Source of the DNA: Pampus argenteus
Lineage: Eukaryota; Chordata; Actinopteri; Scombriformes; Stromateidae
Assembly: GCA_036937835.1 (NCBI GenBank)
Contig: CM072864.1
Coordinates: forward strand, 24,016,501-24,080,500
Reading direction: 5' to 3'
Length of the DNA: 64,000 bases
A program made the position numbers and the translations under genes. This document shows, piece by piece, positions 50,964 to 63,300 of the stretch. The stretch's first letter is position 1; each line of letters starts with the position of its first letter. The notes below the pieces were generated by a model, which saw only the letters and a program-made list of their open reading frames with translations, searched no databases and was not told the DNA's origin.

Positions 50964-51083
50964 ATTTATATAGATGTATATAAAAAAATGTTTTATGTGT
51001 GTTTTTGCCTTTAAGTAGATGGTAAATAATGTTGAGATTATTCATTTCACTTTTGCACAAAAAATAAATAGAAAATTTGGTAT

Positions 51084-51152
51084 GTTGCAAATTTGCAACA
51101 ACAGGCATAATGGTCAATTTGGGGTCAATTCGGTATGTTGCAAATTTGCAAC
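51084..51152. promoter_or_regulatory. Paired 16-bp palindromes, piggyBac copy 2
   Basis: GTTGCAAATTTGCAAC at 51084-51099 and 51137-51152; the related right-end motif is at 53958-53973. Binding by transposase is inferred only. Confidence 0.6.
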
Positions 51153-51217
51153 AGCAGGCATAATGTTCAATAATAAGATAACAATAAAACAGTAATATAA
51201 CAGTGAAAAAACAATGT

Positions 51218-51223
51218 TTTATT
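51218..51223 (-). terminator. Candidate polyadenylation signal for transposase, copy 2
   Basis: AATAAA on the minus strand, the equivalent of 1875-1880. Confidence 0.45.
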
Positions 51224-51484
51224 CATTCATCCTTTTTTTTACTTATTTATATAAATCTGCAACAGCAGGTTTTTAATAGCAGCAACAGCAGTTCTTTGTA
51301 ATATAACAATGTAACAATATAACAATGTACAACGTACAATTTAAAACCATGTCCTGCTCAGGCCGGACTCATATTTCTATTCCCTTACCCCCCTTATCCT
51401 CACATCCAATCCCTTTAGTTCTCATTGTCAGTCCCCTCCTTTATCAGTGCTGCGAGCTGGGCGAGAGAGAATGTTTTTTTTTCC

Positions 51485-53449
51485 TCACTCGTGGAATGCA
51501 TAGAAGCAGTTTTTGTTTTTGTTTAGGCACAGGTTAAGGTCACATTTGGTACACTTGATGCTAGTGTGGCCCGTGCACTTAGGGAATTTGCAGCGTTGCC
51601 GCACACTGTCAATTTGCGGCCAGTGACCCACAGCATCAGTACGGACATCTTGTGTGGGAATAGCCTTAGTTGGTCCTCTGCGCTGCTTCTTCTGGAACTC
51701 TCGCTGCACATCAGACGAGGGCCGCCCCCTCTTTTTGGCCGACAGATCTTTGCCTTGCATGCAGAGGGCCTGTGCAATGGAAAGCCTGAAAGCCAGCAGG
51801 TCCTTCTGCTTCTTCCGTGGAACATTGATGCTATCACAATCACGCCGATAGAGCAACCAGCCGTTGACAACCACCATGTCCACGAAGTGAAAGAAGAATC
51901 GGTGGTAGTACTTCTTAGACCTGATGTGGATGCGGTAGTAGGCGATTAGGGCATCAAGTGCATCAACACCACCCATGAACTTGTTGTAGAGGGTGATGAT
52001 GCTAGGACATTCCACAGACACTTTCCTCCTTTGCTTTCTGTCCCACCTCTCTGTGAAGGAAACAGGCTGGGCACTTGCAAATGTGCTGGCAACAATCACC
52101 CCTCTGTTGTCAAACCATTTGACAGCCCTAATCTCCACACTGTCAACAACGGCCTGTTGCTCCTCAAATGTCCCTCTTCCCTTCTTTTTTAGCTGTTTGT
52201 CTTCGCTAAAACTGCAGTCTTTTAGGCGATTTTGCCGCACAGTGCCAAGGGCTGGTATCCCCCTGTTTGCAAGGGCAACAAACAAATCGAGCGAGGAAAA
52301 CCAGTTATCAAAATACAGCAGATGGTTTACAGAGCCTTCAATAACTTGTGCAAGTTTTAGCACGACGTTCCCACTTGCCCCGATGTCTTGTGAACCTGGT
52401 GGAGGATCAGATTTCCCTGTATAAACATCAAATGAGTGCACCAGGCCTCTTGTGTCACACAAAACAAAGATTTTGTATCCCCATTTGTATGGCTTTTTGG
52501 GGATGTACTGTTTTAAAACAGATCTGCCTTTGAATGGCACCATTTGTTCGTCAATAGACAGCATCTGATCTTGAGGCAGAGCTTGGAATTTGGGGAGCAG
52601 AGAATCAATCAGTGGCCTAATTTTGAACAGCCTGTCACTGTTGTCGGTTGCCGTGTTGTCATTGAAATGAATAAAATGTTTAATTTCTTCCCACCTGTCG
52701 CGGGGCATCACATCAGCCACCTGCTGTACACGACATGCATTAGACCAGTAGATCCTAGAGCGAGGTAAGCGGATAACACTCATGTACAAAACTGTTCCAA
52801 TGAACTGCTCCAATTCCTCCTGATCTAATTTCAGGGCATGATTTGGGTTTTTTTGTGTGCTGTACAGATTGCTCTGATTGACAATAAAATCCAAAAGTTC
52901 AGTGTTAAAAAAATGTCTAAAATAATCAATAGGGGGTCTTATTGAGTCGCTGTCAGGGAGGGCACCTTGCCACACTGGCACATTTTTTGCAGAGCTCTGA
53001 CTTTGCTTCACCGTCTTCCACGTCACTTTTTCTTTGCTTCGTCTCTTTTGTTTCTTTCTTGCAGCGTGGGCACTGGTGTTAGTAACCTCATCACTGCTGC
53101 TCCTGTCGCTCTCGCTACGGCTCTCACCACGGCTCTCACCACGGCTCTCACCATCACCTGCAGGGGTCAAAATTAACTTTTAGCAATGTGAAAATCTATG
53201 GATAACCTATGGATAAACTGGTGAAATTCACTAGCCATTCAATAGGAAATCTGCATTTTCACCTGGCTTGGGCACACATTTCTCATCACTGCTACTCTCC
53301 TCATCACCTGGCTTGGGAACATATTCCTCATCGCTGCCTGCACTATCACTGAGACAGCTGTCTTCACTGTCCTCTGGGGGAGGTCTAACATTAGGTTGCG
53401 CGCTTACGCGCTTGCGGTAAAACATGGAAGCCTTCATTCGGATCTGCAT
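51485..53449 (-). CDS. piggyBac transposase, two exons (copy 2)
   Basis: Exon 1 is 53263-53449, the intron is 53158-53262 and exon 2 is 51485-53157. Both reading frames are residue-for-residue the same as in copy 1. The three catalytic aspartates (in SIDEQ, YFDNW and GGVD), the basic amino-terminal stretch and the Cys/His-rich C-terminal finger are therefore all kept. The C-terminal finger shows Cys pairs in CKFPKC, CTKC and two later cysteines, ending AFHE. The KPYKWGYK segment and overall layout resemble the vertebrate PGBD2/PGBD3-like group more than the insect element, from memory of those families. With two intact copies, either could supply protein to mobilise the other if transcribed. 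Transcription is unknown and may be silenced within satellite DNA. Confidence 0.93.
53158..53262 (-). other. Predicted 105-bp intron of the piggyBac transposase, copy 2
   Basis: Same donor (ccag|gtgaaa) and acceptor (ctgcag|gt) as copy 1; removal joins the two frames in phase. Confidence 0.8.
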
Positions 53450-53957
53450 AAAAATAAATAGCAGTTGTATTCATATCACAATATGGTGTCTGTATAAAGA
53501 CTATTGAAAATAACTAAACAAAATACAAAGGATTACCTAGATAAGCTGGCCAGAAAAGCGTTTTTCTATATAGCGCTGGTTAGCTGCTTAGTATTACCTT
53601 ATGGCCTACTGTCGCTAATATGCTACAAAGCTATTTAGTATCATAACTTCAAAAATACTTATCACACATATTTCACCTCATTACATCGAGTGTATAAGCA
53701 CTTAATAAGCAGGTGAGTATTTTTATCTTAGCACAACTTACCTTATATACGTTTCAGGAACAAACTTTACCGCATCATATCGATCACTTCGCGACCGGAA
53801 AAATGTTCGCGCGTAAACATTGAATAAGTCCGTCACTTTGTGATCCCACTGGAAACAAATGCTTGTCGAAGGTTCCTAGGTCTGTAGCAAATATGCACTA
53901 ACCGGCATTGAGGGAATGCAGACCCTATCTCGGCTGGTTGAATGAGTCAAGCGGTTT
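53450..53957 (-). promoter_or_regulatory. Upstream region of the piggyBac transposase, copy 2
   Basis: Equivalent of 4107-4614, with the same overlapping TATA-like / splice-donor motif at about 53737-53750. No gene seen in it. Confidence 0.45.
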
Positions 53958-53974
53958 GTTGCATATTTGCGACA

Positions 53975-53991
53975 TCAGGCGTTAAGGGGTT
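53975..53991 (-). repeat. Right terminal inverted repeat, piggyBac copy 2
   Basis: TCAGGCGTTAAGGGG plus TT, then TTAA at 53992-53995. The extra TT is shared with copy 1, as expected if the element inserted once. Confidence 0.9.
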
Positions 53992-56900
53992 TTAAACAAG
54001 GAGCAATATTTCCAATCAAAACCATGTTTGCCATCAACAAGTAACTGATTTCTAATGATTAGGACCAGAAAACTCACTTCTGAGAGCTTCCTGCAGCTTT
54101 TACTGTAACATTTGTAAAAATCGCTTTCTCTCAGGCCAAAACTGACAACTACAGTTTTCCTTAAACAAGGAGCAATATTTTCAATCAAAACCATGTTTGC
54201 CATCAACAAGTAACTGATTTCTAATGATTAGGACCAAAAAACTCACTTCTGAGAGCTTCCTGCAGCTTTTACTGTAACATTTGTAAAAATAGTTTTCTCT
54301 TAGGCCAAAACTGACAACTACAGTTTTTCTTAAACAAGGAGCAATATTTTCAATCAAAACCATGTTTGCCATCAACAAGTAACTGATTTCTAATGATTAG
54401 GACCAAAAAACTCACTTCTGAGAGCTTCCTGCAGCTTTTACTGTGACATTTGTAAAAAATAGCTTTCTCTCGGCGAGAGAAGGCCAAAACTGAAGACTAC
54501 AGTTTTTCTTAAACAAGGAGCAATATTTTCAATCAAAACCATGTTTGCCATCAACAAGTAACTGATTTCTAATGATTAGGACCAGAAAACTCACTTCTGA
54601 GAGCTTCCTGCAGCTTTTACTGTAACATTTGTAAAAAAAAAAAATAGCTTTCTCTCAGGCCACAACTGACAATTAGTTTTTCTTAAACAACGAGCAATAT
54701 TTTCAATCAAAACCATGTTTGCCATCAATAAGTAACTGATATCTAATGATTAGGACCAAAAAACTCACTTCTGAGAGCTTCCTGCTGTTTTTACTGTAAC
54801 ATTTGTAAAAATAGTTTTCTCTCAGGCCAAACTGACAACTACAGTTTTCTTTAAACAAGGAGCAATATTTTCAATCAAAACCATGTTTGCCATCAACAAG
54901 TAACTGATTTCTAATGATTAGGACCAAAAAACTCACTTCTGAGAGCTTCCTGCAGCTTTTACTGTAACATTTGTAAAAATAGCTTTCTCTCGGAGAGAGA
55001 AGGCCAAAACTGACAACTACAGTTTTTCTTAAACAAAGAGCAATTTTATCAATCAAAACCATGTTTGCCATCAACAAGTAACTGATTTATAATGATTAGG
55101 ACCAAAAAACTCACTTCTGAGAGCTTCCTGCAGCTTTTACTGTAACATTTGTAAAAATAGCTTTCTCTCGGCGAGAGAAGACCAAAACTGACAACTACAG
55201 TTTTTCTTAAACAACAAGCAATATTTTCAATCAAAACCATGTTTGCCATCAACAAGTAACTGATTTCTAATGATTAGGACCAAAAAACTCACTTCTGAGA
55301 GCTTCCTGCTGCTTTTACTGTAACATTTGTAAAAATAGTTTTCTCTCGGCGAGAGAAGGCCAAAACTGACAACTACAGTTTTTCTTAAACAAAGAGCAAT
55401 ATTTTCAATCAAAACCATGTTTGCCATCAACAAGTAACTGATTTCTAATGATTAGGACCAACAAACTCACTTCTGAGAGCTTCCTGCAGCTTTTACTGTA
55501 ACATTTGTAAAAATAGCTTTCTCTCAGGCCAAAACTGACAACTACAGTTTTCCTTAAACAAGGAGCAATATTTTCAATCAAAACCATGTTTGCCATCAAC
55601 AAGTAACTGATTTCTAAGATTAGGACCAAAAAACTCACTTCTGAGAGCTTCCTGCAGCTTTTACTGTAACATTTGTAAAAATAGTTTTCTCTCAGGCCAA
55701 AACTGACAACTACAGTTTTTCTTAAACAACGAGCAATATTTTCAATCAAAACCATGTTTGCCATCAACAAGTAACTGATATCTAATGATTAGGACCAAAA
55801 AACTCACTTCTGAGAGCTTCCTGCAGCTTTTACTGTAACATTTGTAAAAATAGCTTTCTCTCAGGCCAAAACTGACAACTACAGTTTTTCTTAAACAACA
55901 AGCAATATTTCAATCAAAACCATGTTTGCCATCAACAAGTAACTGATTTCTAATGATTAGGACCAAAAAACTCACTTCTGAGAGCTTCCTGCTGCTTATA
56001 CAGTAACATTTGTAAAAATAGCTTTCTCTCGGCGAGAGAAGGCCAAAACTGACAACTACAGTTTTTCTTAAACAACGAGCAATATTTTCAATCAAAACCA
56101 TGTTTACCATCAACAAGTAACTGATTTCTAATGATTAGGACCAAAAAACTCACCTCTGAGAGCTTCCTGCAGCTTTTACTGTAACATTTGTAAAAATAGC
56201 TTTCTCTCGGCGAGAGAAGGCCAAAACTGACAACTACAGTTTTTCTTAAACAACAAGCAATATTTTCAATCAAAACCATGTTTGCCATCAACAAGTAACT
56301 GATTTCTAATGATTAGGACCAAAAAACTCACTTCTGAGAGCTTCCTGCAGCTTTTACTGTAACATTTGTAAAAATAGCTTTCTCTCAGTGAGAGAAGGCC
56401 AAAACTGACAACTACAGTTTTTCTTAAACAACGAGCAATATTTTCAATCAAAACCATGTTTACCATCAACAAGTAACTGATTTCTAATGATTAGGACCAA
56501 AAAACTCACTTCTGAGAGCTTCCTGCAGCTTTTACTGTAACATTTGTAAAAATAGCTTTCTCTCAGGCCAAAACTGACAACTACAGTTTTTCTTAAACAA
56601 AGAGCAATATTTTCAATCAAAACCATGTTTGCCATCAAGTAACTGATTTCTAATGATTAGGACCAAAAAACTCACTTCTGAGAGCTTCCTGCTGCTTTTA
56701 CTGTAACATTTGTAAAAATAGCTTTCTCTCGGCGAGAGAAGGCCAAAACTGACAACTACAGTTTTCCTTAAACAAGGAGCAATATTTTCAATCAAAACCA
56801 TGTTTGCCATCAATAAGTAACTGATATCTAATGATTAGGACCAAAAAACTCACTTCTGAGAGCTTCCTGCTGCTTTTACTGTAACATTTGTAAAAATAGT

Positions 56901-57132
56901 TTTCTCTCAGGCCAAAACTGACAACTACAGTTTTTCTTAAACAAGGAGCAATATTTTCAATCAAAACCATGTTTGCCATCAACAAGTAACTGATTTCTAA
57001 TGATTAGGACCAAAAAACTCACTTCTGAGAGCTTCCTGCAGCTTTTACTGTAACATTTGTAAAAAAAAAAAAAATAGCTTTCTCTCAGGCCACAACTGAC
57101 AATTAGTTTTTCTTAAACAACGAGCAATATTT

Positions 57133-60100
57133 TCAATCAAAACCATGTTTGCCATCAATAAGTAACTGATATCTAATGATTAGGACCAAAAAACTCACTT
57201 CTGAGAGCTTCCTGCTGCTTTTACTGTAACATTTGTAAAAATAGTTTTCTCTCAGGCCAAAACTGACAACTACAGTTTTTCTTAAACAAAGAGCAATTTT
57301 TTCAATCAAAACCATGTTTGCCATCAACAAGTAACTGATTTCTAAGATTAGGACCAAAAAACTCACTTCTGAGAGCTTCCTGCAGCTTTTACTGTAACAT
57401 TTGTAAAAAAAAACAAAAAACGCTTTCTCTCGGGCCAAAACTGACAACTACAGTTTTTCTTAAACAAAGAGCCATTTTTTTCAATCAAAACCATGTTTGC
57501 CATCAACAAGTAACTGATTTCTAATGATTAGGACCAAAAAACTCACTTCTGAGAGCTTCCTGCAGCTTTTACTGTAACATTTGTAAAAATAGCTTTCTCT
57601 CGGCGAGAGAAGGCCAAAACTGACAACTACAGTTTTTCTTAAACAACGAGCAATATTTTCAATCAAAACCATGTTTACCATCAACAAGTGACTGATTTCT
57701 AATGATTAGGACCAAAAAACTCACTTCTGAGAGCTTCCTGCAGCTTTTACTGTAACATTTGTAAAAAAAAACAAAAAAAAAACGCTTTCTCTCGGGCCAA
57801 AACTGACAACTACAGTTTTTCTTAAACAAGGAGCAATATTTTCAATTAAAACCATGTTTGCCATCAACAAGTAACTGATTTCTAATGAATAGGACCAAAA
57901 AACTCACTTCTGAGAGCTTCCTGCAGCTTTTACTGTAACATTTGTAAAAATAGCTTTCTCTCGGAGAGAGAAGGCCAAAACTGACAACTACACTTTTTCT
58001 TAAACAAGGAGCAATATTTTCTATCAAAACCATGTTTGCCATCAACAAGTAATTGATTTCTAATGATTAGGACCAAAAAACTCACTTCTGAGAGCTTCCT
58101 GCAGCTTTTACTGTGACATTTGTAAAAAATAGCTTTCTCTTGGCGAGAGAAGGCCAAAACTGAAGACTACAGTTTTTCTTAAACAAGGAGCAATATTTTC
58201 AATCAAAACCATGTTTGCCATCAACAAGTAACTGATTTCTAATGATTAGGACCAGAAAACTCACTTCTGAGAGCTTCCTGCAGCTTTTACTGTAACATTT
58301 GTAAAAATCGCTTTCTCTCAGGCCAAAACTGACAACTACAGTTTTTCTTAAACAACGAGCAATATTTTAATCAAAACCATGTTTGCCATCAACAAGTAAC
58401 TGATTTCTAATGATTAGGACCAAAAAACTCACTTCTGAGAGCTTCCTGCTGCTTTTACTGTAACATTTGTAAAAAATAGCTTTCTCTCGGCGAGAGAAGG
58501 CCAAAACTGAAGACTACAGTTTTTCTTAAACAAGGAGCAATATTTTCAATCGAAACCATGTTTGCCATCAACAAGTAACTGATTTCTAATGATTAGGACC
58601 AAAAAACTCACTTCTGAGAGCTTCCTGCAGCTTTTACTGTAACATTTGTAAAAAAAAAAAAAAAACGCTTTCTCTCGGGCCAAAACTGACAACTACAGTT
58701 TTTCTTAAACAAGGAGCAATATTTTCAATCAAAACCATGTTTGCCATCAATAAGTAACTGATATCTAATGATTAGGACCAAAAAACTCACTTCTGAGAGC
58801 TTCCTGCTGCTTTTACTGTAACATTTGTAAAAATAGTTTTCTCTCAGGCCAAAACTGACAACTACAGTTTTTCTTAAACAAAGAGCAATTTTTTCAATCA
58901 AAACCATGTTTGCCATCAACAAGTAACTGATTTCTAAGATTAGGACCAAAAAACTCACTTCTGAGAGCTTCCTGCAGCTTTTACTGTAACATTTGTAAAA
59001 AAAAACAAAAAACGCTTTCTCTCGGGCCAAAACTGACAACTACAGTTTTTCTTAAACAAAGAGCCATTTTTTTCAATCAAAACCATGTTTGCCATCAACA
59101 AGTAACTGATTTCTAATGATTAGGACCAAAAAACTCACTTCTGAGAGCTTCCTGCAGCTTTTACTGTAACATTTGTAAAAATAGCTTTCTCTCGGCGAGA
59201 GAAGGCCAAAACTGACAACTACAGTTTTTCTTAAACAACGAGCAATATTTTCAATCAAAACCATGTTTACCATCAACAAGTGACTGATTTCTAATGATTA
59301 GGACCAAAAAACTCACTTCTGAGAGCTTCCTGCAGCTTTTACTGTAACATTTGTAAAAAAAAACAAAAAAAAAACGCTTTCTCTCGGGCCAAAACTGACA
59401 ACTACAGTTTTTCTTAAACAAGGAGCAATATTTTCAATTAAAACCATGTTTGCCATCAACAAGTAACTGATTTCTAATGAATAGGACCAAAAAACTCACT
59501 TCTGAGAGCTTCCTGCAGCTTTTACTGTAACATTTGTAAAAATAGCTTTCTCTCGGAGAGAGAAGGCCAAAACTGACAACTACACTTTTTCTTAAACAAG
59601 GAGCAATATTTTCTATCAAAACCATGTTTGCCATCAACAAGTAATTGATTTCTAATGATTAGGACCAAAAAACTCACTTCTGAGAGCTTCCTGCAGCTTT
59701 TACTGTGACATTTGTAAAAAATAGCTTTCTCTTGGCGAGAGAAGGCCAAAACTGAAGACTACAGTTTTTCTTAAACAAGGAGCAATATTTTCAATCAAAA
59801 CCATGTTTGCCATCAACAAGTAACTGATTTCTAATGATTAGGACCAGAAAACTCACTTCTGAGAGCTTCCTGCAGCTTTTACTGTAACATTTGTAAAAAT
59901 CGCTTTCTCTCAGGCCAAAACTGACAACTACAGTTTTTCTTAAACAACGAGCAATATTTTAATCAAAACCATGTTTGCCATCAACAAGTAACTGATTTCT
60001 AATGATTAGGACCAAAAAACTCACTTCTGAGAGCTTCCTGCTGCTTTTACTGTAACATTTGTAAAAAATAGCTTTCTCTCGGCGAGAGAAGGCCAAAACT

Positions 60101-60316
60101 GAAGACTACAGTTTTTCTTAAACAAGGAGCAATATTTTCAATCGAAACCATGTTTGCCATCAACAAGTAACTGATTTCTAATGATTAGGACCAAAAAACT
60201 CACTTCTGAGAGCTTCCTGCAGCTTTTACTGTAACATTTGTAAAAAAAAAAAAAAAACGCTTTCTCTCGGGCCAAAACTGACAACTACAGTTTTTCTTAA
60301 ACAAGGAGCAATATTT
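57133..60316. repeat. Two tandem copies of the 1,592-bp, nine-monomer HOR
   Basis: Successive HOR landmarks fall at 57133, 58725 and 60317, exactly 1,592 bp apart. The same nine-monomer unit, 1,593 bp long, spans 10931-12523, 13414-15006, 26943-28535 and 29602-31194. It appears to be the dominant HOR of the window; five-, six- and seven-monomer versions (884-890, 1,066, 1,230 bp) look like its deletion derivatives. Confidence 0.82.
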
Positions 60317-63300
60317 TCAATCAAAACCATGTTTGCCATCAATAAGTAACTGATATCTAATGATTAGGACCAAAAAACTCACTTCTGAGAGCTTCCTGCT
60401 GCTTTTACTGTAACATTTGTAAAAATAGTTTTCTCTCAGGCCAAAACTGACAACTACAGTTTTTCTTAAACAAAGAGCAATTTTTTCAATCAAAACCATG
60501 TTTGCCATCAACAAGTAACTGATTTCTAAGATTAGGACCAAAAAACTCACTTCTGAGAGCTTCCTGCAGCTTTTACTGTAACATTTGTAAAAAAAAACAA
60601 AAAACGCTTTCTCTCGGGCCAAAACTGACAACTACAGTTTTTCTTAAACAAAGAGCCATTTTTTTCAATCAAAACCATGTTTGCCATCAACAAGTAACTG
60701 ATTTCTAATGATTAGGACCAAAAAACTCACTTCTGAGAGCTTCCTGCAGCTTTTACTGTAACATTTGTAAAAATAGCTTTCTCTCGGCGAGAGAAGGCCA
60801 AAACTGACAACTACAGTTTTTCTTAAACAACGAGCAATATTTTCAATCAAAACCATGTTTACCATCAACAAGTGACTGATTTCTAATGATTAGGACCAAA
60901 AAACTCACTTCTGAGAGCTTCCTGCAGCTTTTACTGTAACATTTGTAAAAAAAAACAAAAAAAAAACGCTTTCTCTCGGGCCAAAACTGACAACTACAGT
61001 TTTTCTTAAACAAGGAGCAATATTTTCAATTAAAACCATGTTTGCCATCAACAAGTAACTGATTTCTAATGAATAGGACCAAAAAACTCACTTCTGAGAG
61101 CTTCCTGCAGCTTTTACTGTAACATTTGTAAAAATAGCTTTCTCTCGGAGAGAGAAGGCCAAAACTGACAACTACACTTTTTCTTAAATAAGGAGCAATA
61201 TTTTCTATCAAAACCATGTTTGCCATCAACAAGTAATTGATTTCTAATGATTAGGACCAAAAAACTCACTTCTGAGAGCTTCCTGCAGCTTTTACTGTGA
61301 CATTTGTAAAAAATAGCTTTCTCTTGGCGAGAGAAGGCCAAAACTGAAGACTACAGTTTTTCTTAAACAAGGAGCAATATTTTCAATCAAAACCATGTTT
61401 GCCATCAACAAGTAACTGATTTCTAATGATTAGGACCAGAAAACTCACTTCTGAGAGCTTCCTGCAGCTTTTACTGTAACATTTGTAAAAATCGCTTTCT
61501 CTCAGGCCAAAACTGACAACTACAGTTTTCCTTAAACAAGGAGCAATATTTTCAATCAAAACCATGTTTGCCATCAACAAGTAACTGATTTCTAATGATT
61601 AGGACCAAAAAACTCACTTCTGAGAGCTTCCTGCAGCTTTTACTGTAACATTTGTAAAAAAAAAAACAAAAAAAACGCTTTCTCTCGGGCCAAAACTGAC
61701 AACTACAGTTTTTCTTAAACAAGGTGCAATATTTTCAATCAAAACCATGTTTGCCATCAATAAGTAACTGATATCTAATGATTAGGACCAAAAAACTCAC
61801 TTCTTAGAGCTTCCTGCTGCTTTTACTGTAACATTTGTAAAAATAGTTTTCTCTCAGGCCAAAACTGACAACTACAGTTTTTCTTAAACAAAGAGCAATT
61901 TTTCAATCAAAACCATGTTTGCCATCAACAAGTAACTGATTTCTAATGATTAGGACCAAAAAACTCACTTCTGAGAGCTTCCTGCAGCTTTTACTGTAAC
62001 ATTTGTAAAAATAGCTTTCTCTCAGGCCAAAACTGACAACTACAGTTTTTCTTAAACAAAGAGCCATTTTTTTCAATCAAAACCATGTTTGCCATCAACA
62101 AGTAACTGATTTCTAATGATTAGGACCAAAAAACTCACTTCTGAGAGCTTCCTGCAGCTTTTACTGTAACATTTGTAAAAATAGCTTTCTCTCAGGCCAA
62201 AACTGACAACTACAGTTTTTCTTAAACAACAAGCAATATTTTAATCAAAACCATGTTTGCCATCAACAAGTAACTGATATCTAATGATTAGGACCAAAAA
62301 ACTCACTTCTGAGAGCTTCCTGCTGTTTTTACTGTAACATTTGTAAAAAAAAACAAAAAAAAAACGCTTTCTCTCGGGCCAAAACTGACAACTACAGTTT
62401 TTCTTAAACAAGGAGCAATATTTTCAATTAAAACCATGTTTGCCATCAACAAGTAACTGATTTCTAATGAATAGGACCAAAAAACTCACTTCTGAGAGCT
62501 TCCTGCAGCTTTTACTGTAACATTTGTAAAAAAAAAAAAATAGCTTTCTCTCAGGCCACAACTGACAATTAGTTTTTCTTAAACAACGAGCAATATTTTC
62601 AATCAAAACCATGTTTGCCATCAATAAGTAACTGATATCTAATGATTAGGACCAAAAAACTCACTTCTGAGAGCTTCCTGCTGTTTTTACTGTAACATTT
62701 GTAAAAATAGTTTTCTCTCAGGCCAAAACTGACAACTACAGTTTTCTTTAAACAAGGAGCAATATTTTCAATCAAAACCATGTTTGCCATCAACAAGTAA
62801 CTGATTTCTAATGATTAGGACCAAAAAACTCACTTCTGAGAGCTTCCTGCAGCTTTTACTGTAACATTTGTAAAAATAGCTTTCTCTCGGCGAGAGAAGG
62901 CCAAAACTGACAACTACAGTTTTTCTTAAACAACGAGCAATATTTTCAATCAAAACCATGTTTACCATCAACAAGTAACTGATTTCTAATGATTAGGACC
63001 AAAAAACTCACTTCTGAGAGCTTCCTGCAGCTTTTACTGTAACATTTGTAAAAAAAAAAAAATAGCTTTCTCTCAGGCCACAACTGACAATTAGTTTTTC
63101 TTAAACAACGAGCAATATTTTCAATCAAAACCATGTTTGCCATCAATAAGTAACTGATATCTAATGATTAGGACCAAAAAACTCACTTCTGAGAGCTTCC
63201 TGCTGTTTTTACTGTAACATTTGTAAAAATAGTTTTCTCTCAGGCCAAAACTGACAACTACAGTTTTCTTTAAACAAGGAGCAATATTTTCAATCAAAAC

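Larger units (their letters stand above)
50964..51484. other. Non-coding 3' side of piggyBac copy 2
   Basis: Same content as 1621-2141: two subterminal palindromes, an AATAAA on the minus strand at 51218-51223 and short AT-rich repeats. No gene called. Confidence 0.8.
50949..53991 (-). mobile_element. piggyBac-family DNA transposon, copy 2 (3,043 bp)
   Basis: Same length, ends, TTAA duplications (50945-50948 and 53992-53995) and gene as copy 1, shifted by exactly 49,343 bp. The predicted protein frames are identical. Flanking satellite also corresponds for kilobases on both sides, so this is a duplicate of copy 1 by array amplification and not a second transposition. I noticed no difference between the two elements, though I did not compare every base. 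Confidence 0.96.
49005..57215. repeat. Large duplicated block, copy 2 (partner 1-7870)
   Basis: Contains piggyBac copy 2 at the same base of the same monomer as copy 1. To the right, after about 57215, it joins the nine-monomer HOR pattern, whereas copy 1 joins a different pattern. The break lies in a tract shared by both contexts, as expected for unequal recombination. Confidence 0.85.

Noticed and set aside
50949..53991. Second independent piggyBac transposition
   Set aside because: Same insertion base, same end anomaly and matching flanks for kilobases show that it is a copy of the first by duplication.
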